Shown: one piece after another, positions 1 through 7,335 of the stretch
Position numbering within the stretch: position 1 is the stretch's first letter
Layout: every line of letters starts with the position of its first letter
Source of the DNA: Hassallia sp050875635
Lineage (GTDB): Bacteria > Cyanobacteriota > Cyanobacteriia > Cyanobacteriales > Nostocaceae
DNA length: 64,000 nt
Direction of reading: 5' to 3'
NCBI RefSeq assembly: GCF_050875635.1
Contig: NZ_JBPAOH010000004.1
Span: 62,001 to 126,000 of the forward strand
Notes under the pieces: model-generated
Database searches by the model: none
The model's input: the letters and a program-made list of their open reading frames with translations, nothing else
Told to the model about the DNA's origin: nothing
Translations under genes and position numbers: made by a program

Positions 1-51
1 GTAAAAGCAAGCTTATATCAGCCTAATCTCACATTTTCTGGAGAATTAACT

Positions 52-636
52 ATGAGTGCCTTAACTTTACAGTTACCCCCAAATCTGAAATTTACAGATG
101 AACAATTTGAACAAGTTGTTCTTTTTAACAAAGAATTACGACTCGAATTAACGCAATATGGAGAATTAGTTATTATGTCACCCACTGGAGGAGAAACGGG
201 AAACCGTAACTTTGATTTATTAGGTCAAATATGGTTTTGGATCCGTCAAAATAATCTCGGAAAAGCTTTTGATTCTTCCACAGGTTTTAAACTTCCAAAT
301 GGTGCAACTCGTTCCCCCGATGCGTCTTGGATAAAGATAGAAAGATGGGATGCACTCACTTCAAGTCAACGAAAGAAGTTTTTACCTTTGTGTCCTGATT
401 TTGTAGTCGAATTGGTATCTGAAAGTGATGATTTAGAGGAAACTCAAGCCAAAATGCAGGAATATATAGAAAATCGTTTGCGCTTGGGTTGGTTGATTAA
501 TCCGAAAAATAAACAAGTAGAAATTTATCGACCTTTGGTAGAGGTAGAAGTTTTACAATCTCCTAATAGTTTATCTGGTGAGGATGTTCTTCCTGGTTTT
601 GTGTTAGATTTACAATTAATTTTTGGCGTTGCATAA
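52..636 (+). CDS. Uma2 family putative restriction endonuclease-fold protein (DUF820)
   Basis: This 194-residue protein matches the Uma2/DUF820 family, which is greatly expanded in cyanobacteria. The family has a PD-(D/E)xK nuclease-like fold, but its substrate is generally unknown. Visible landmarks are the N-terminal MSPTGGETG stretch (about residues 42-50), SPDASWI with Asp90, PDFVVELVSESD with Glu120, and the YIENRLRLGWLI block before the C-terminal beta strands. The ATG is preceded by GGAGAA. The length is normal for the family. It appears monocistronic, with a short palindrome just downstream. A second Uma2 gene enters at the right edge of the window and a decayed one lies beside the tRNA. 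The family call is firm; the function is open. Confidence 0.85.
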   Translation: MSALTLQLPPNLKFTDEQFEQVVLFNKELRLELTQYGELVIMSPTGGETGNRNFDLLGQIWFWIRQNNLGKAFDSSTGFKLPNGATRSPDASWIKIERWDALTSSQRKKFLPLCPDFVVELVSESDDLEETQAKMQEYIENRLRLGWLINPKNKQVEIYRPLVEVEVLQSPNSLSGEDVLPGFVLDLQLIFGVA

Positions 637-650
637 TCGCCGAATGAATC

Positions 651-681
651 GTAGAGACGTTCCACACTCCCACGTCTCTAC
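651..681. repeat. Short palindrome containing GTAGAGACGT
   Basis: Arms GTAGAGACGT (651-660) and ACGTCTCTAC (672-681) enclose an 11-base loop. It lies after the Uma2 stop codon. The GAGACGTTCC word recurs near 9195 and in a palindrome at 50921-50950, so this is a dispersed repeat that may also act as a transcript-end hairpin. Confidence 0.6.
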
Positions 682-814
682 AATACCAGAAATGAGCGCA
701 AAACAGATCGTAAGTAGGGATAATTCATGAATTAACACGCACGAAAATTAAGGAACTGGCAAGTTTTTTGCGCTCATTCCTAAATACGTCGAAATGACAA
801 ACTATCTTAACATC

Positions 815-844
815 TTGTATTATTGTAATACTATAATAATACAA
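815..844 (+). promoter_or_regulatory. Inverted repeat immediately upstream of rtcA
   Basis: TTGTATTATT (815-824) and AATAATACAA (835-844) form perfect 10-base arms around a 10-base spacer. The right arm abuts the AAGGA ribosome-binding site (844-848). It could be an operator or an RNA hairpin that hides the ribosome site. That role is inferred from symmetry and position only. Confidence 0.4.
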
Positions 845-858
845 AGGAATTGCACCGC

Positions 859-1920
859 ATGATTGAAATTGACGGTTCCTATGGAGAAGGAGGTGGACAA
901 GTTCTCCGCACTTCCTTAAGTCTCGCTGCCATCACAGGTGAACCCATACGCATTTACAACATTCGCGCTGGACGCAAAAAGCCGGGATTAGCAGCACAAC
1001 ACTTGACATCAGTTCGCGCTGCTGCGGCAATTTGTCATGCCAAACTGCGGGGTGATGCTTTCGGTTCAATGATGCTAGAATTCACTCCCGGTAGTTCCGT
1101 ACAAGCGGGAAATTACACCTTTGATGTCAGCGAAGCACGAGAAGGTGGTTCTGCGGGTGCTGTTACTTTAGTATTGCAGACTATCCTCTTACCTTTGGCG
1201 CTAGCTGATGGTGATTCCCAAGTAACGCTACGAGGTGGAACTCACGTTGCTTTTAGCCCTTCAACGACGTACATTGAGCAAGTCTATCTGCCAATGTTAC
1301 AGCAAATGGGCGTGGAAGCTCAAGTAAAACTTGGCGCTTGGGGATGGTATCCTCAAGGTGGGGGAGAAGTCCAATTGCGCGTAAGTAGCTGTAGGGGCGG
1401 GGTATCCCCGCCCTTAAACGGTATCAAGTTGCTCGATCGCGGTGACTTACAACAAGTGCGGGGACTGGCAGTGGTAACAGAATTACCTGCCAACATTCCT
1501 CAACGCATGGCAAATCGTGCTAAGAATTTATTGCAAGAAGCCAAATTAAAAGTAGCTGTGCAAGCATTGCGAGAAAAAGGTATTGCACCTGGGGCGGGTT
1601 TGTTTCTCACCGCTAAATATAAAAATAGTTTGGCTGGCTTTGCTGGGTTGGGAGAGAAGCGGTTGTCATCAGAAAAAGTTGCCGAAATCGCTTGTGAGGA
1701 ATTGCTGAAGTTTCATCAAACAAGCGCACCAGTAGATGAACATTTGGCGGATCAGTTATTGTTACCAGCCGCATTAGCTAGCGAGAAAAGTGAGTATCGG
1801 GTAGCTGAGGTAAGTCTGCATTTAACGACAAATGCGGCAGTAATTGAGCAGTTTGGGTTAGCGCGGGTAATGGTGGATGATGTGGAGAAGATAGTGGCAG
1901 TGGAACCGATGATAAGATAA
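859..1920 (+). CDS. rtcA: RNA 3'-terminal phosphate cyclase
   Basis: RtcA converts RNA 3'-phosphate ends to 2',3'-cyclic phosphates using ATP through an enzyme-histidine-AMP intermediate. The N-terminal IDGSYGEGGGQVLRTSLSL signature is clear, and the histidine in DEHLADQL near the C-terminus fits the adenylylated residue of the family. The start is taken at ATG 859 because AAGGA (844-848) sits 10 bases upstream; a TTG three codons earlier is less likely. The 353-residue length is normal for the family. Oddly, residues around 178-190 (CRGGVSPPL) are encoded by a GC-rich palindrome of dispersed-repeat type, which looks like an in-frame insertion between two conserved blocks. No RtcB or RtcR is visible nearby. 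Confidence 0.93.
   Translation: MIEIDGSYGEGGGQVLRTSLSLAAITGEPIRIYNIRAGRKKPGLAAQHLTSVRAAAAICHAKLRGDAFGSMMLEFTPGSSVQAGNYTFDVSEAREGGSAGAVTLVLQTILLPLALADGDSQVTLRGGTHVAFSPSTTYIEQVYLPMLQQMGVEAQVKLGAWGWYPQGGGEVQLRVSSCRGGVSPPLNGIKLLDRGDLQQVRGLAVVTELPANIPQRMANRAKNLLQEAKLKVAVQALREKGIAPGAGLFLTAKYKNSLAGFAGLGEKRLSSEKVAEIACEELLKFHQTSAPVDEHLADQLLLPAALASEKSEYRVAEVSLHLTTNAAVIEQFGLARVMVDDVEKIVAVEPMIR
1391..1416. repeat. GC-rich palindrome inside rtcA
   Basis: GGGCGGGG (1395-1402) and CCCCGCCC (1406-1413) enclose TAT, preceded by GTA at 1391. The GTAGGGGC start matches the outer part of the 29-bp palindromes at 10161 and 16114, so it belongs to the same style of dispersed element. It encodes CRGGVSPPL in frame. 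Confidence 0.65.
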
Positions 1921-1945
1921 GGGGCGATCGCCACTCATAATTTTT

Positions 1946-2854
1946 TTACACAATACTTGATTCCTTCTGCGCCAGAGTTTCAATCTCTATTATTTTTCTT
2001 CCAATCCATTCAGCAATCGCTGGTATGACTGCGTTACCAAGGAGTCTCCCTCTGCGACCGTCCATCCTGGGGGAAACCCCATCAGCTTTTCCCACTCTGT
2101 CCACGTCAAGTTTCTCGCCACAGAGTATTGGTCTGTCTGAATGACCTCCTTGATGTCCTCCAGTTTGGGCACGTAACGTGGGGCAGATGCTTTTTGCCAA
2201 GGTATACCCGAAGCCACCGCGACGTTGTACCACAAGCGGAGTGTCTCTGATAGTGCTTTCACAAACACTCGATCCAGCTTGCGTCCGGCTCGATTTTCGC
2301 GCCGTAGAATCCCCAGACAATTCGCTGCTGTCAGTAAAGATTCTGTAGGCACGTTTTGATCTAAAACTGGCAATAAAGAAGATTCGGTCTCGGTCGTGAG
2401 GTATACCCGTATGGACAGCGTTACACGATACCCATCCCCCCAAATACCCATGCGCTTCGAGCGTGTCGATAACTGCCTCAAGAGCGGTTCCTTGCTCTGC
2501 CGAGAGCAACCCAGGCACATTTTCCAAGACCAACCACGTTGGGTGAACTTCTGCAACAAGTTCCATAAATTTGTAGAACAATCCGCTGCGTTCGCCTGTA
2601 AGTCCTTTTCGGTCTGTGTTGGCGTTACTGAGGTCTTGACAAGGCCATCCGGCACACCATAAGTCAGCGGCAGGGATAGTTGTAGGAATGAGGGTTGTGA
2701 TGTCTTCATGAATCGGTACACTAGGCCAGTGGCGTTTTAGGATTTGTTGGCAAAACGGATCAATTTCACATTGGAATACAACTTGCATTTCGGCTCTTTC
2801 AAAGCCTAAATCAAACCCCCCTATACCTGCAAAAAACGACGCTACCCTCAGCAT
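1946..2854 (-). CDS. DNA (cytosine-5-)-methyltransferase
   Basis: This 302-residue C5 methyltransferase is the likely modification partner of the HNH nuclease encoded divergently. The motifs follow the family order: FAGIGGFDLG (motif I, residues 8-17), the WPCQDLS catalytic loop with Cys72 (motif IV), ENVPGL (motif VI, 111-116), HDRDRIFFIA (motif VIII, 153-162), a variable target-recognition region, and LGNAV (motif X, 272-276) before an amphipathic C-terminal helix. CPTLRAQTGG (224-233) and KADGVSPRMD (256-265) also look family-like, so this frame appears intact. Most of the gene after motif I is overlapped in another frame by a long ORF on the same strand. The start codon opens on a short region shared with the HTH gene. 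Confidence 0.92.
   Translation of the reverse strand: MLRVASFFAGIGGFDLGFERAEMQVVFQCEIDPFCQQILKRHWPSVPIHEDITTLIPTTIPAADLWCAGWPCQDLSNANTDRKGLTGERSGLFYKFMELVAEVHPTWLVLENVPGLLSAEQGTALEAVIDTLEAHGYLGGWVSCNAVHTGIPHDRDRIFFIASFRSKRAYRIFTDSSELSGDSTARKSSRTQAGSSVCESTIRDTPLVVQRRGGFGYTLAKSICPTLRAQTGGHQGGHSDRPILCGEKLDVDRVGKADGVSPRMDGRRGRLLGNAVIPAIAEWIGRKIIEIETLAQKESSIV
1990..2709 (-). CDS. Out-of-frame ORF nested in the C5 methyltransferase gene
   Basis: A 239-codon ORF (ATG at 2709, or GTG at 2721) runs on the same strand as the methyltransferase in another frame and ends inside it. Two stretches look like real protein. NCLGILRRENRAGRKLDRV resembles an AxGILRRAxxRGK block that I recall next to phage-type C5 methyltransferases. 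RNLTWTEWEKLMGFPPGWT strongly resembles the RxLTxxExExLMGFPxGWT block (motif IX region) of C5 methyltransferases. The same bases encode plausible family sequence in the main frame. It may be a true overlapping gene, or an alternative C-terminal domain reached by frameshifting. Chance is possible, but two good motifs in one 239-codon frame is notable. Confidence 0.4.
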   Translation of the reverse strand: MKTSQPSFLQLSLPLTYGVPDGLVKTSVTPTQTEKDLQANAADCSTNLWNLLQKFTQRGWSWKMCLGCSRQSKEPLLRQLSTRSKRMGIWGDGYRVTLSIRVYLTTETESSLLPVLDQNVPTESLLTAANCLGILRRENRAGRKLDRVFVKALSETLRLWYNVAVASGIPWQKASAPRYVPKLEDIKEVIQTDQYSVARNLTWTEWEKLMGFPPGWTVAEGDSLVTQSYQRLLNGLEEK

Positions 2855-2919
2855 TAACCAATCCCCAATGTTTTCTTTCCCTACAATGCTTTATCAAGGT
2901 CATTCAAAGCAACCTCTCT

Positions 2920-2955
2920 TGTAGACGATTTTCGTCTACAAAGATAGACATCTTT
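2920..2955. promoter_or_regulatory. Controller-type operator between methyltransferase and HTH gene
   Basis: TGTAGACGA (2920-2928) and TCGTCTACA (2932-2940) are perfect 9-base arms around TTT. A further TAGAC lies at 2945-2949, and AAAGAT/ATCTTT arms span 2940-2955. The evenly spaced TAGAC/GTCTA words in a divergent R-M promoter suit autoregulation by the small HTH protein downstream, as in C-protein systems. This is inferred from the pattern. Confidence 0.5.
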
Positions 2956-2996
2956 AGGATAACATCTTGCTTCAGAGTTGTTTTCCCTAAGCTGAA

Positions 2997-3239
2997 ATGG
3001 GCAATGCAAATATTAGTGGTCTAAGAATAAAACAGGCTCGTGAAAGACTCGGTTGGGATCAAAGCGAGTTGGCTGCTGCATTGTCTATAGATTTTGATAT
3101 TAAACTCGACCAGTCTGACATCTCGGAAATTGAGCGACAAAAGCGGGGCGTGAAGGATTTTGAGTTAGATGCTATCGCTCGTTTACTAAAAGTAACTCCT
3201 GAATGGTTGCTGCGTGGCGAGCATAGCTGCCATGAATGA
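2997..3239 (+). CDS. XRE-family HTH protein, likely R-M controller
   Basis: This 80-residue protein is one XRE/Cro-type helix-turn-helix domain: IKQARERLGWDQSELAAAL supplies the first helices, and ISEIERQKRGV the recognition helix region, followed by LDAIARLLKVTPEWLL. It is the right size for a C (controller) protein of a type II R-M system. Its stop codon overlaps the likely ATG of the HNH endonuclease (ATGAATGA at 3232-3239), which suggests translational coupling so that regulator and nuclease rise together. The paired repeats just upstream are its probable binding site. Upstream of ATG 2997 no strong ribosome site is visible. The HTH fold is certain; the C-protein role is inferred from position. 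Confidence 0.8.
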   Translation: MGNANISGLRIKQARERLGWDQSELAAALSIDFDIKLDQSDISEIERQKRGVKDFELDAIARLLKVTPEWLLRGEHSCHE

Positions 3240-4005
3240 AAGGGAAGTTCCCGATGAAACGCAACTACCTTCATTATCCTCTCAAAACCCAGATCAAACT
3301 TTACAACAGGTTGACCGTGAGGAATGGCTTAGAGATGCCTGTGCTGGTTTTGTGACTACCAAGCCAGCCAATAGAAATTATTACAGGCTAGTATTGGAAA
3401 CATTATGGTCTGCCAATCATGCAATACCCGGACCAGTTGTACCATTATCACGTTTGCGTCAAGTAATAGATGATTTTAGAGGAGTAGGCGAACCCTATCA
3501 AGATGTACCCAGACGAATACGAGAGTTACAAGGGGAAGAAGGCTTTTTGGGCATAGTTAGATTTGGTAGTGGTAAGAAAACGAGGTATCAATTAGTAAGC
3601 TTAGAAATCAGTGCCAAACGCGAACAGAGAGTAAAACTTAGTAAAGATATTTGGCAAAGAGTTCTGAACAAATATCAAAATCGTTGTGCAGTCTGTAGCA
3701 GACAACCACCGATTGTGAGACTAGATCAAGATCACAAAATTCCGCGTCTTAGAGGAGGGAGTAATGAAGAGGATAACTGGCAACCTCTGTGTGCGGAGTG
3801 CAATAACTTTAAAAGTACCGCTTGTCGTGGCTGCAAGCTTGACTGTGGGCAATGTCCTTGGGCATTTCCTGAAAGCTTTGCTCCCATTAAAATGTTATCA
3901 ACAGATATTCAAAGAGTTAAGGAACTAGCTCTCAAAAATGGAGTTAGCCCAGAAAATCTATTAACTCAGATAATTGAAAGCTATTTTGAAAACGAAAGTG
4001 ATTAA
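3232..4005 (+). CDS. HNH endonuclease, putative type II restriction enzyme
   Basis: This 257-residue protein has an N-terminal part of no fold I recognise, containing RRIRELQGEEG, and then an HNH nuclease domain. CAVCSRQPP provides the first CxxC, DQDHKIPRLRGGS the catalytic Asp-His, DNWQPLCAECNNFKS the middle Asn, the second CxxC and the third HNH position (Asn here). A further CRGCKLDCGQC cluster could hold another zinc. The ATG at 3232 overlaps the HTH stop; a GTG at 3214 is possible but less coupled. Its place beside a C5 methyltransferase and an HTH regulator points to the restriction subunit. The recognition sequence cannot be read from the protein. Confidence 0.82.
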   Translation: MNEREVPDETQLPSLSSQNPDQTLQQVDREEWLRDACAGFVTTKPANRNYYRLVLETLWSANHAIPGPVVPLSRLRQVIDDFRGVGEPYQDVPRRIRELQGEEGFLGIVRFGSGKKTRYQLVSLEISAKREQRVKLSKDIWQRVLNKYQNRCAVCSRQPPIVRLDQDHKIPRLRGGSNEEDNWQPLCAECNNFKSTACRGCKLDCGQCPWAFPESFAPIKMLSTDIQRVKELALKNGVSPENLLTQIIESYFENESD

Positions 4006-4093
4006 CCTAAATCATTTGCTCGTAGTTGGTGAATGCGATCGCACTCTACAATCACTAAATGCGATCGCTCGTTCACCCCAAAGCTAAAACTGC

Positions 4094-5110
4094 TTAAACA
4101 TCATTCCCATTTACCCACCCACCGAGAAACGCGGCAACACCCAAAGCCGCAACAGCCAAAGCACCCCACTTAATCGGCTGGTTCATCTCAAACCAATCTG
4201 AAATACTTGGAATTTCCAGCTTACCAAAGTCTCCCTTCACTTTGTCATAACCTGCAATCGGTTCAAAAACATTGTTTGGTGCGTCTTCTGACTTCGGTTC
4301 GTTGGTACGCTGTCCGGGAATACCAATTGCCGTCAACACTGAATCTAATAAAGGAGGCGAAACTTTTTGTAGCACATCTAACACTCTACCCACATCCCCA
4401 ACGATAAAATCACGGGTGGGATGTTGAGCAACATAAAGAATCGCTTCAGCAACAATACTCGGATCGTAATATGGCGGTATCCCTGTCGGTTTCACGCCTA
4501 ATTTGGTAGCAACTTTATTATAAAAAGGTGTGTTAATTACCGAAGGTAGTACTGAGGTAACGCTGATAGGCAACTTTTCATACTGCAATTCTACCCGCAA
4601 CGCTTCTAAGAAACCTTCTAAACCATGCTTTGCCGCAGAGTAGGGACTTTGCAAGGGTAAACCGCGTCTACCTTCCATTGAAGAAATATGAATTAATGCC
4701 CCGCGTCCTTCTTGTTTCAGGTAGGGCAAAGCTGCCATTGCACCGTGAACCTGTCCCATCAAAGTTACATCAATAACTCGTTGAAACTCTTGCGGTGTAA
4801 TTTCCTCAAAAGGTGCGAGTATACCTGTAGCAGCGGCGTGAACCCAAGTATCAAGCCTGCCGTAAGTTGCCACAGTTTGATCGGCGATCGCCTTTACCTG
4901 TTCAAAGTCACTGACATCTGCAACAATAGCGATCGCTTCACCGCCAAAGCTGTGAATATCGTTCACCAAGGAATTCAACCCTGATTCACTCCGCGCTGCT
5001 ACCGCTACCTTTGCCCCACGTCGCGCAAACAACATTGCTGTCTCGCGTCCAATTCCACTGGAAGCCCCAACGATGGCTACCACTTGCTGATTTATCGGCT
5101 TCAATTGCAT
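4094..5110 (-). CDS. Short-chain dehydrogenase/reductase with C-terminal membrane anchor
   Basis: This 338-residue SDR has the Rossmann glycine motif GASSGIG (residues 15-21), HAAATG in the NNAG position (91-96), and the catalytic set Ser143/144, Tyr157 and Lys161 in YSAAKHG. It would reduce or oxidise a small alcohol or ketone with NAD(P)H; the substrate is unknown. It is longer than the usual 250 residues because of a C-terminal extension ending in one hydrophobic segment (GALAVAALGVAAFLGGW), which suggests membrane attachment with the enzyme in the cytoplasm. The start is the ATG at 5110, where the SDR core begins. It seems to be a single-gene unit followed upstream by low-complexity repeats. 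Confidence 0.88.
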   Translation of the reverse strand: MQLKPINQQVVAIVGASSGIGRETAMLFARRGAKVAVAARSESGLNSLVNDIHSFGGEAIAIVADVSDFEQVKAIADQTVATYGRLDTWVHAAATGILAPFEEITPQEFQRVIDVTLMGQVHGAMAALPYLKQEGRGALIHISSMEGRRGLPLQSPYSAAKHGLEGFLEALRVELQYEKLPISVTSVLPSVINTPFYNKVATKLGVKPTGIPPYYDPSIVAEAILYVAQHPTRDFIVGDVGRVLDVLQKVSPPLLDSVLTAIGIPGQRTNEPKSEDAPNNVFEPIAGYDKVKGDFGKLEIPSISDWFEMNQPIKWGALAVAALGVAAFLGGWVNGNDV

Positions 5111-5184
5111 GATTAATCATCCCTACCCTCTCCTTCCAATTAATAATTTTTATTAACCCTGGCGACATCTTTCGCAAGACTGAG

Positions 5185-5347
5185 TAAGGGGGGGAGGGGG
5201 AGTGGGGGAGTGGGGGAGTGGGGGACAAGGGGGATAAAACAACTAACAACTATCCACCAACAACTATCCACCAACAACTATCCACCAACAACCAACCACC
5301 AACAACTATCCACCAACAACTATCCACCAACAACTAACCACTAACAA
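5185..5347. repeat. G-rich tract plus 14-bp tandem array
   Basis: A purine-rich GTGGGGGA repeat (about 5190-5225) is followed by roughly seven copies of a 14-base unit CCAACAACTATCCA (about 5240-5345), some variant (CCAACAACCAACCA). This is the short tandem repeat style of heterocystous cyanobacteria. It fills the gap between the SDR and ppgK genes and shows no coding potential. Confidence 0.8.
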
Positions 5348-5350
5348 CCC

Positions 5351-6055
5351 TCAATCTCGCCACAAAGCAATTCCACCGAGTAAACCAGTAATATTTGGGA
5401 TGAGTTTCACATTCTCTGGTAGCTGAATTTTGACTTTTGTGGCTTCACCACCGCCGATATAAAGGTAATTATAATTGAATAGATTTTGCAGAGAAGCGAT
5501 CGCCTTTTCTAATCGTCTATTCCATTTATTGTCACCAATTTTTTCTAAAGCTGCACGTCCCAATTGTTGCTCATAAGTCTCGCCTTTTCTAAACTCATGA
5601 TGCCCCATTTCCAAATTCGGCACTAATTTACCATCGACAAACAAAGCTGAACCAAAGCCTGTACCCAAGGTAATCACCAATTCTACACCCTTACCGACAA
5701 TTGCTCCCAAACCTTGCATATCAGCATCATTAATTACCCGCACAGGCTTGTTTAAACGCTGTGACAATTTCTTTGCCAAATCAAGCTTAATCCAATCTGG
5801 ATGCAAATTTACCGCCGTTTCCGTCACTCCATCACGCACCACACCGGGAAAACCTACCGAAACGCGATCGAATTCAGCTTGAGTTGCTGCTAACTCAACA
5901 ATTGCATTTATCACCGGTTCGGGTTTAGCTGGTTGCGGAGTTTCTTTTCGCGCTCTCTCACTTAAAGGATTACCCTTACTATCCAAAAGCAGAACCTTGA
6001 CACCACTGCCACCAATATCAACAGATAAAGTGCGGATCTTATTATCTTCAGTCAT
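5351..6055 (-). CDS. ppgK: Polyphosphate glucokinase (ROK family)
   Basis: PpgK phosphorylates glucose using inorganic polyphosphate (and usually ATP). LSVDIGGSGVKVLLLD is the N-terminal phosphate-binding ROK motif, VSVGFPGVVRDG and INDADMQGLG follow in the expected order, and LGTGFGSALFVDGKLVPNLEMGHH carries the second phosphate motif and glucose-binding residues. The start is set at ATG 6055 because AGGAGG (rc of 6065-6070) lies nine bases upstream; this gives 234 residues, normal for cyanobacterial PpgK. An upstream in-frame start would add 13 residues without support. It stands alone, transcribed toward the 14-bp repeat array. Confidence 0.9.
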   Translation of the reverse strand: MTEDNKIRTLSVDIGGSGVKVLLLDSKGNPLSERARKETPQPAKPEPVINAIVELAATQAEFDRVSVGFPGVVRDGVTETAVNLHPDWIKLDLAKKLSQRLNKPVRVINDADMQGLGAIVGKGVELVITLGTGFGSALFVDGKLVPNLEMGHHEFRKGETYEQQLGRAALEKIGDNKWNRRLEKAIASLQNLFNYNYLYIGGGEATKVKIQLPENVKLIPNITGLLGGIALWRD

Positions 6056-6166
6056 TTGGGTTTTCCTCCTTACTGCGTGTTTTCTGAAAAACAATTAATA
6101 TTTGGTATTTATTATTACGCTTATATAAACGGTTAGGTTGATAGAACCGCATCAATTTAAAATTAC

Positions 6167-6237
6167 AACCGCAGATGAACGCAGATGAACGCGGATAATT
6201 AATTATTATCTGCCTTTATCCGCGTCAAGAAGCGGTT
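6167..6237. repeat. Dispersed imperfect palindrome (AACCGCAGATGAACGC)
   Basis: AACCGC/GCGGTT ends (6167-6172, 6232-6237) and inner CGCGGATAA/TTATCCGCG arms form a nested hairpin between ppgK and arsS. The GATGAACGCA word is repeated in tandem inside. It has the look of a non-coding dispersed repeat and may end transcripts from arsS. Confidence 0.6.
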
Positions 6238-6267
6238 TAAAATCCTTTCATCTAAAATTAATTGACT

Positions 6268-7254
6268 TTATACCAAAGCACCACCACAACTCGAACCACA
6301 TCCTGCGGTACAACCATAGCAATAAGCAGCAGTTTGTACCTCATTAATTAAGTCTAAACTACCAGCTTCTAGCAACTTAGCAATTGTCAAGGTTTCCCCA
6401 TTGCGAGTTTTCGCAGGTAACTTCATCATTTGGTTAAAGTCACAATCATAGACATTACCTAAATAGTCAATTGAAAGCTCATCACGACACATCAAATTTT
6501 CAATTGTACTATTATTAAAATGCGACTCTAAAAACTGCAAATAGGGTGCGTAAAGCTTCTTACGTTCTAAATGCATTTTAGTTCGACCTACTGGGATATT
6601 TGTGATTGTGAATAAGTTGTTAAACACAATTTCAAAATGTTCATATAAGAACGTTTTGTAATTCTGTTCCAGCTTACTCTGTTGGGGAGTTAAGGAGAAT
6701 TTTTCGCTTGTAGGTAATTGGGGATTATACACTAAATCCAAAATTAAATCTGGCTTGTTTCCATAGCCGACTTTGTTCAACCATTGTATGGCGCGAATCG
6801 AATCATCAAAAACACCAAGACCCCGCATTTTATCAACATTATCTGCTAAATAGCAAGGCAGAGAAGCAACTACTCTGACTTGATGTTGAGCAAAATATTC
6901 TGGTAAATCATCAAAACCATCTTCAAAGAAAATTGTCAAATTCGACCGGACAATTACCTGTTTACCTGTTGCTTTTGCGGCTTCTACCAGTGGCTTAAAT
7001 CCATAATTCATCTCAGGTGCGCCACCTGTCAAGTCAACAATTTTAATTTCCGGAAATTGATGAATTAACTTGATTAACTGTTCGCAAATTTCCGGGGTAA
7101 CTTCTTCTGTGCGTTTGGGTCCCGCTTCCACATGGCAGTGCGTACAAGCGAGGTTGCAGCGCTTACCTAAGTTAATTTGTAATACATTAATTCCCTTTTT
7201 TGTCAAGGGAGAACTTAGTTTCTGTTTGAAAGGTGTTATTGTTGTTTGAAGCAT
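6268..7254 (-). CDS. arsS: Arsenosugar biosynthesis radical SAM protein ArsS
   Basis: ArsS is the radical-SAM enzyme that acts after ArsM in arsenosugar formation. The radical-SAM triad is CNLACTHC (Cys33, Cys37, Cys40), followed by VDLTGGAPEMN (the GGE-like SAM motif). The C-terminus ends in a cysteine-rich tail, CYGCTAGCGSSCGGAL, typical of the family and suited to an auxiliary iron-sulfur cluster. Many relatives are selenoproteins; here the positions are plain cysteines. At 328 residues the length is normal. It is the last gene of a same-strand group arsM-pit-arsS, with 81 bp between pit and arsS that contain a short palindrome. Confidence 0.9.
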   Translation of the reverse strand: MLQTTITPFKQKLSSPLTKKGINVLQINLGKRCNLACTHCHVEAGPKRTEEVTPEICEQLIKLIHQFPEIKIVDLTGGAPEMNYGFKPLVEAAKATGKQVIVRSNLTIFFEDGFDDLPEYFAQHQVRVVASLPCYLADNVDKMRGLGVFDDSIRAIQWLNKVGYGNKPDLILDLVYNPQLPTSEKFSLTPQQSKLEQNYKTFLYEHFEIVFNNLFTITNIPVGRTKMHLERKKLYAPYLQFLESHFNNSTIENLMCRDELSIDYLGNVYDCDFNQMMKLPAKTRNGETLTIAKLLEAGSLDLINEVQTAAYCYGCTAGCGSSCGGALV

Positions 7255-7279
7255 GATTTAAGTAAGTGCCATTCAAGCG

Positions 7280-7333
7280 TAGGTGCGTTAGGCTATTATC
7301 AATATTTAAATTTTTGCGCCGTCACGCACCCTA
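7280..7333. repeat. GGTGCGT palindrome at the end of the shortened transporter gene
   Basis: TAGGTGCGT (7280-7288) and ACGCACCCTA (7324-7333) are inverted. The same GTAGGGTGCGTTA-type word forms the element at 60104-60175. Here it begins three bases beyond the transporter stop codon, so insertion of this element may have shortened that gene. Confidence 0.6.
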
Positions 7334-7335
7334 CC

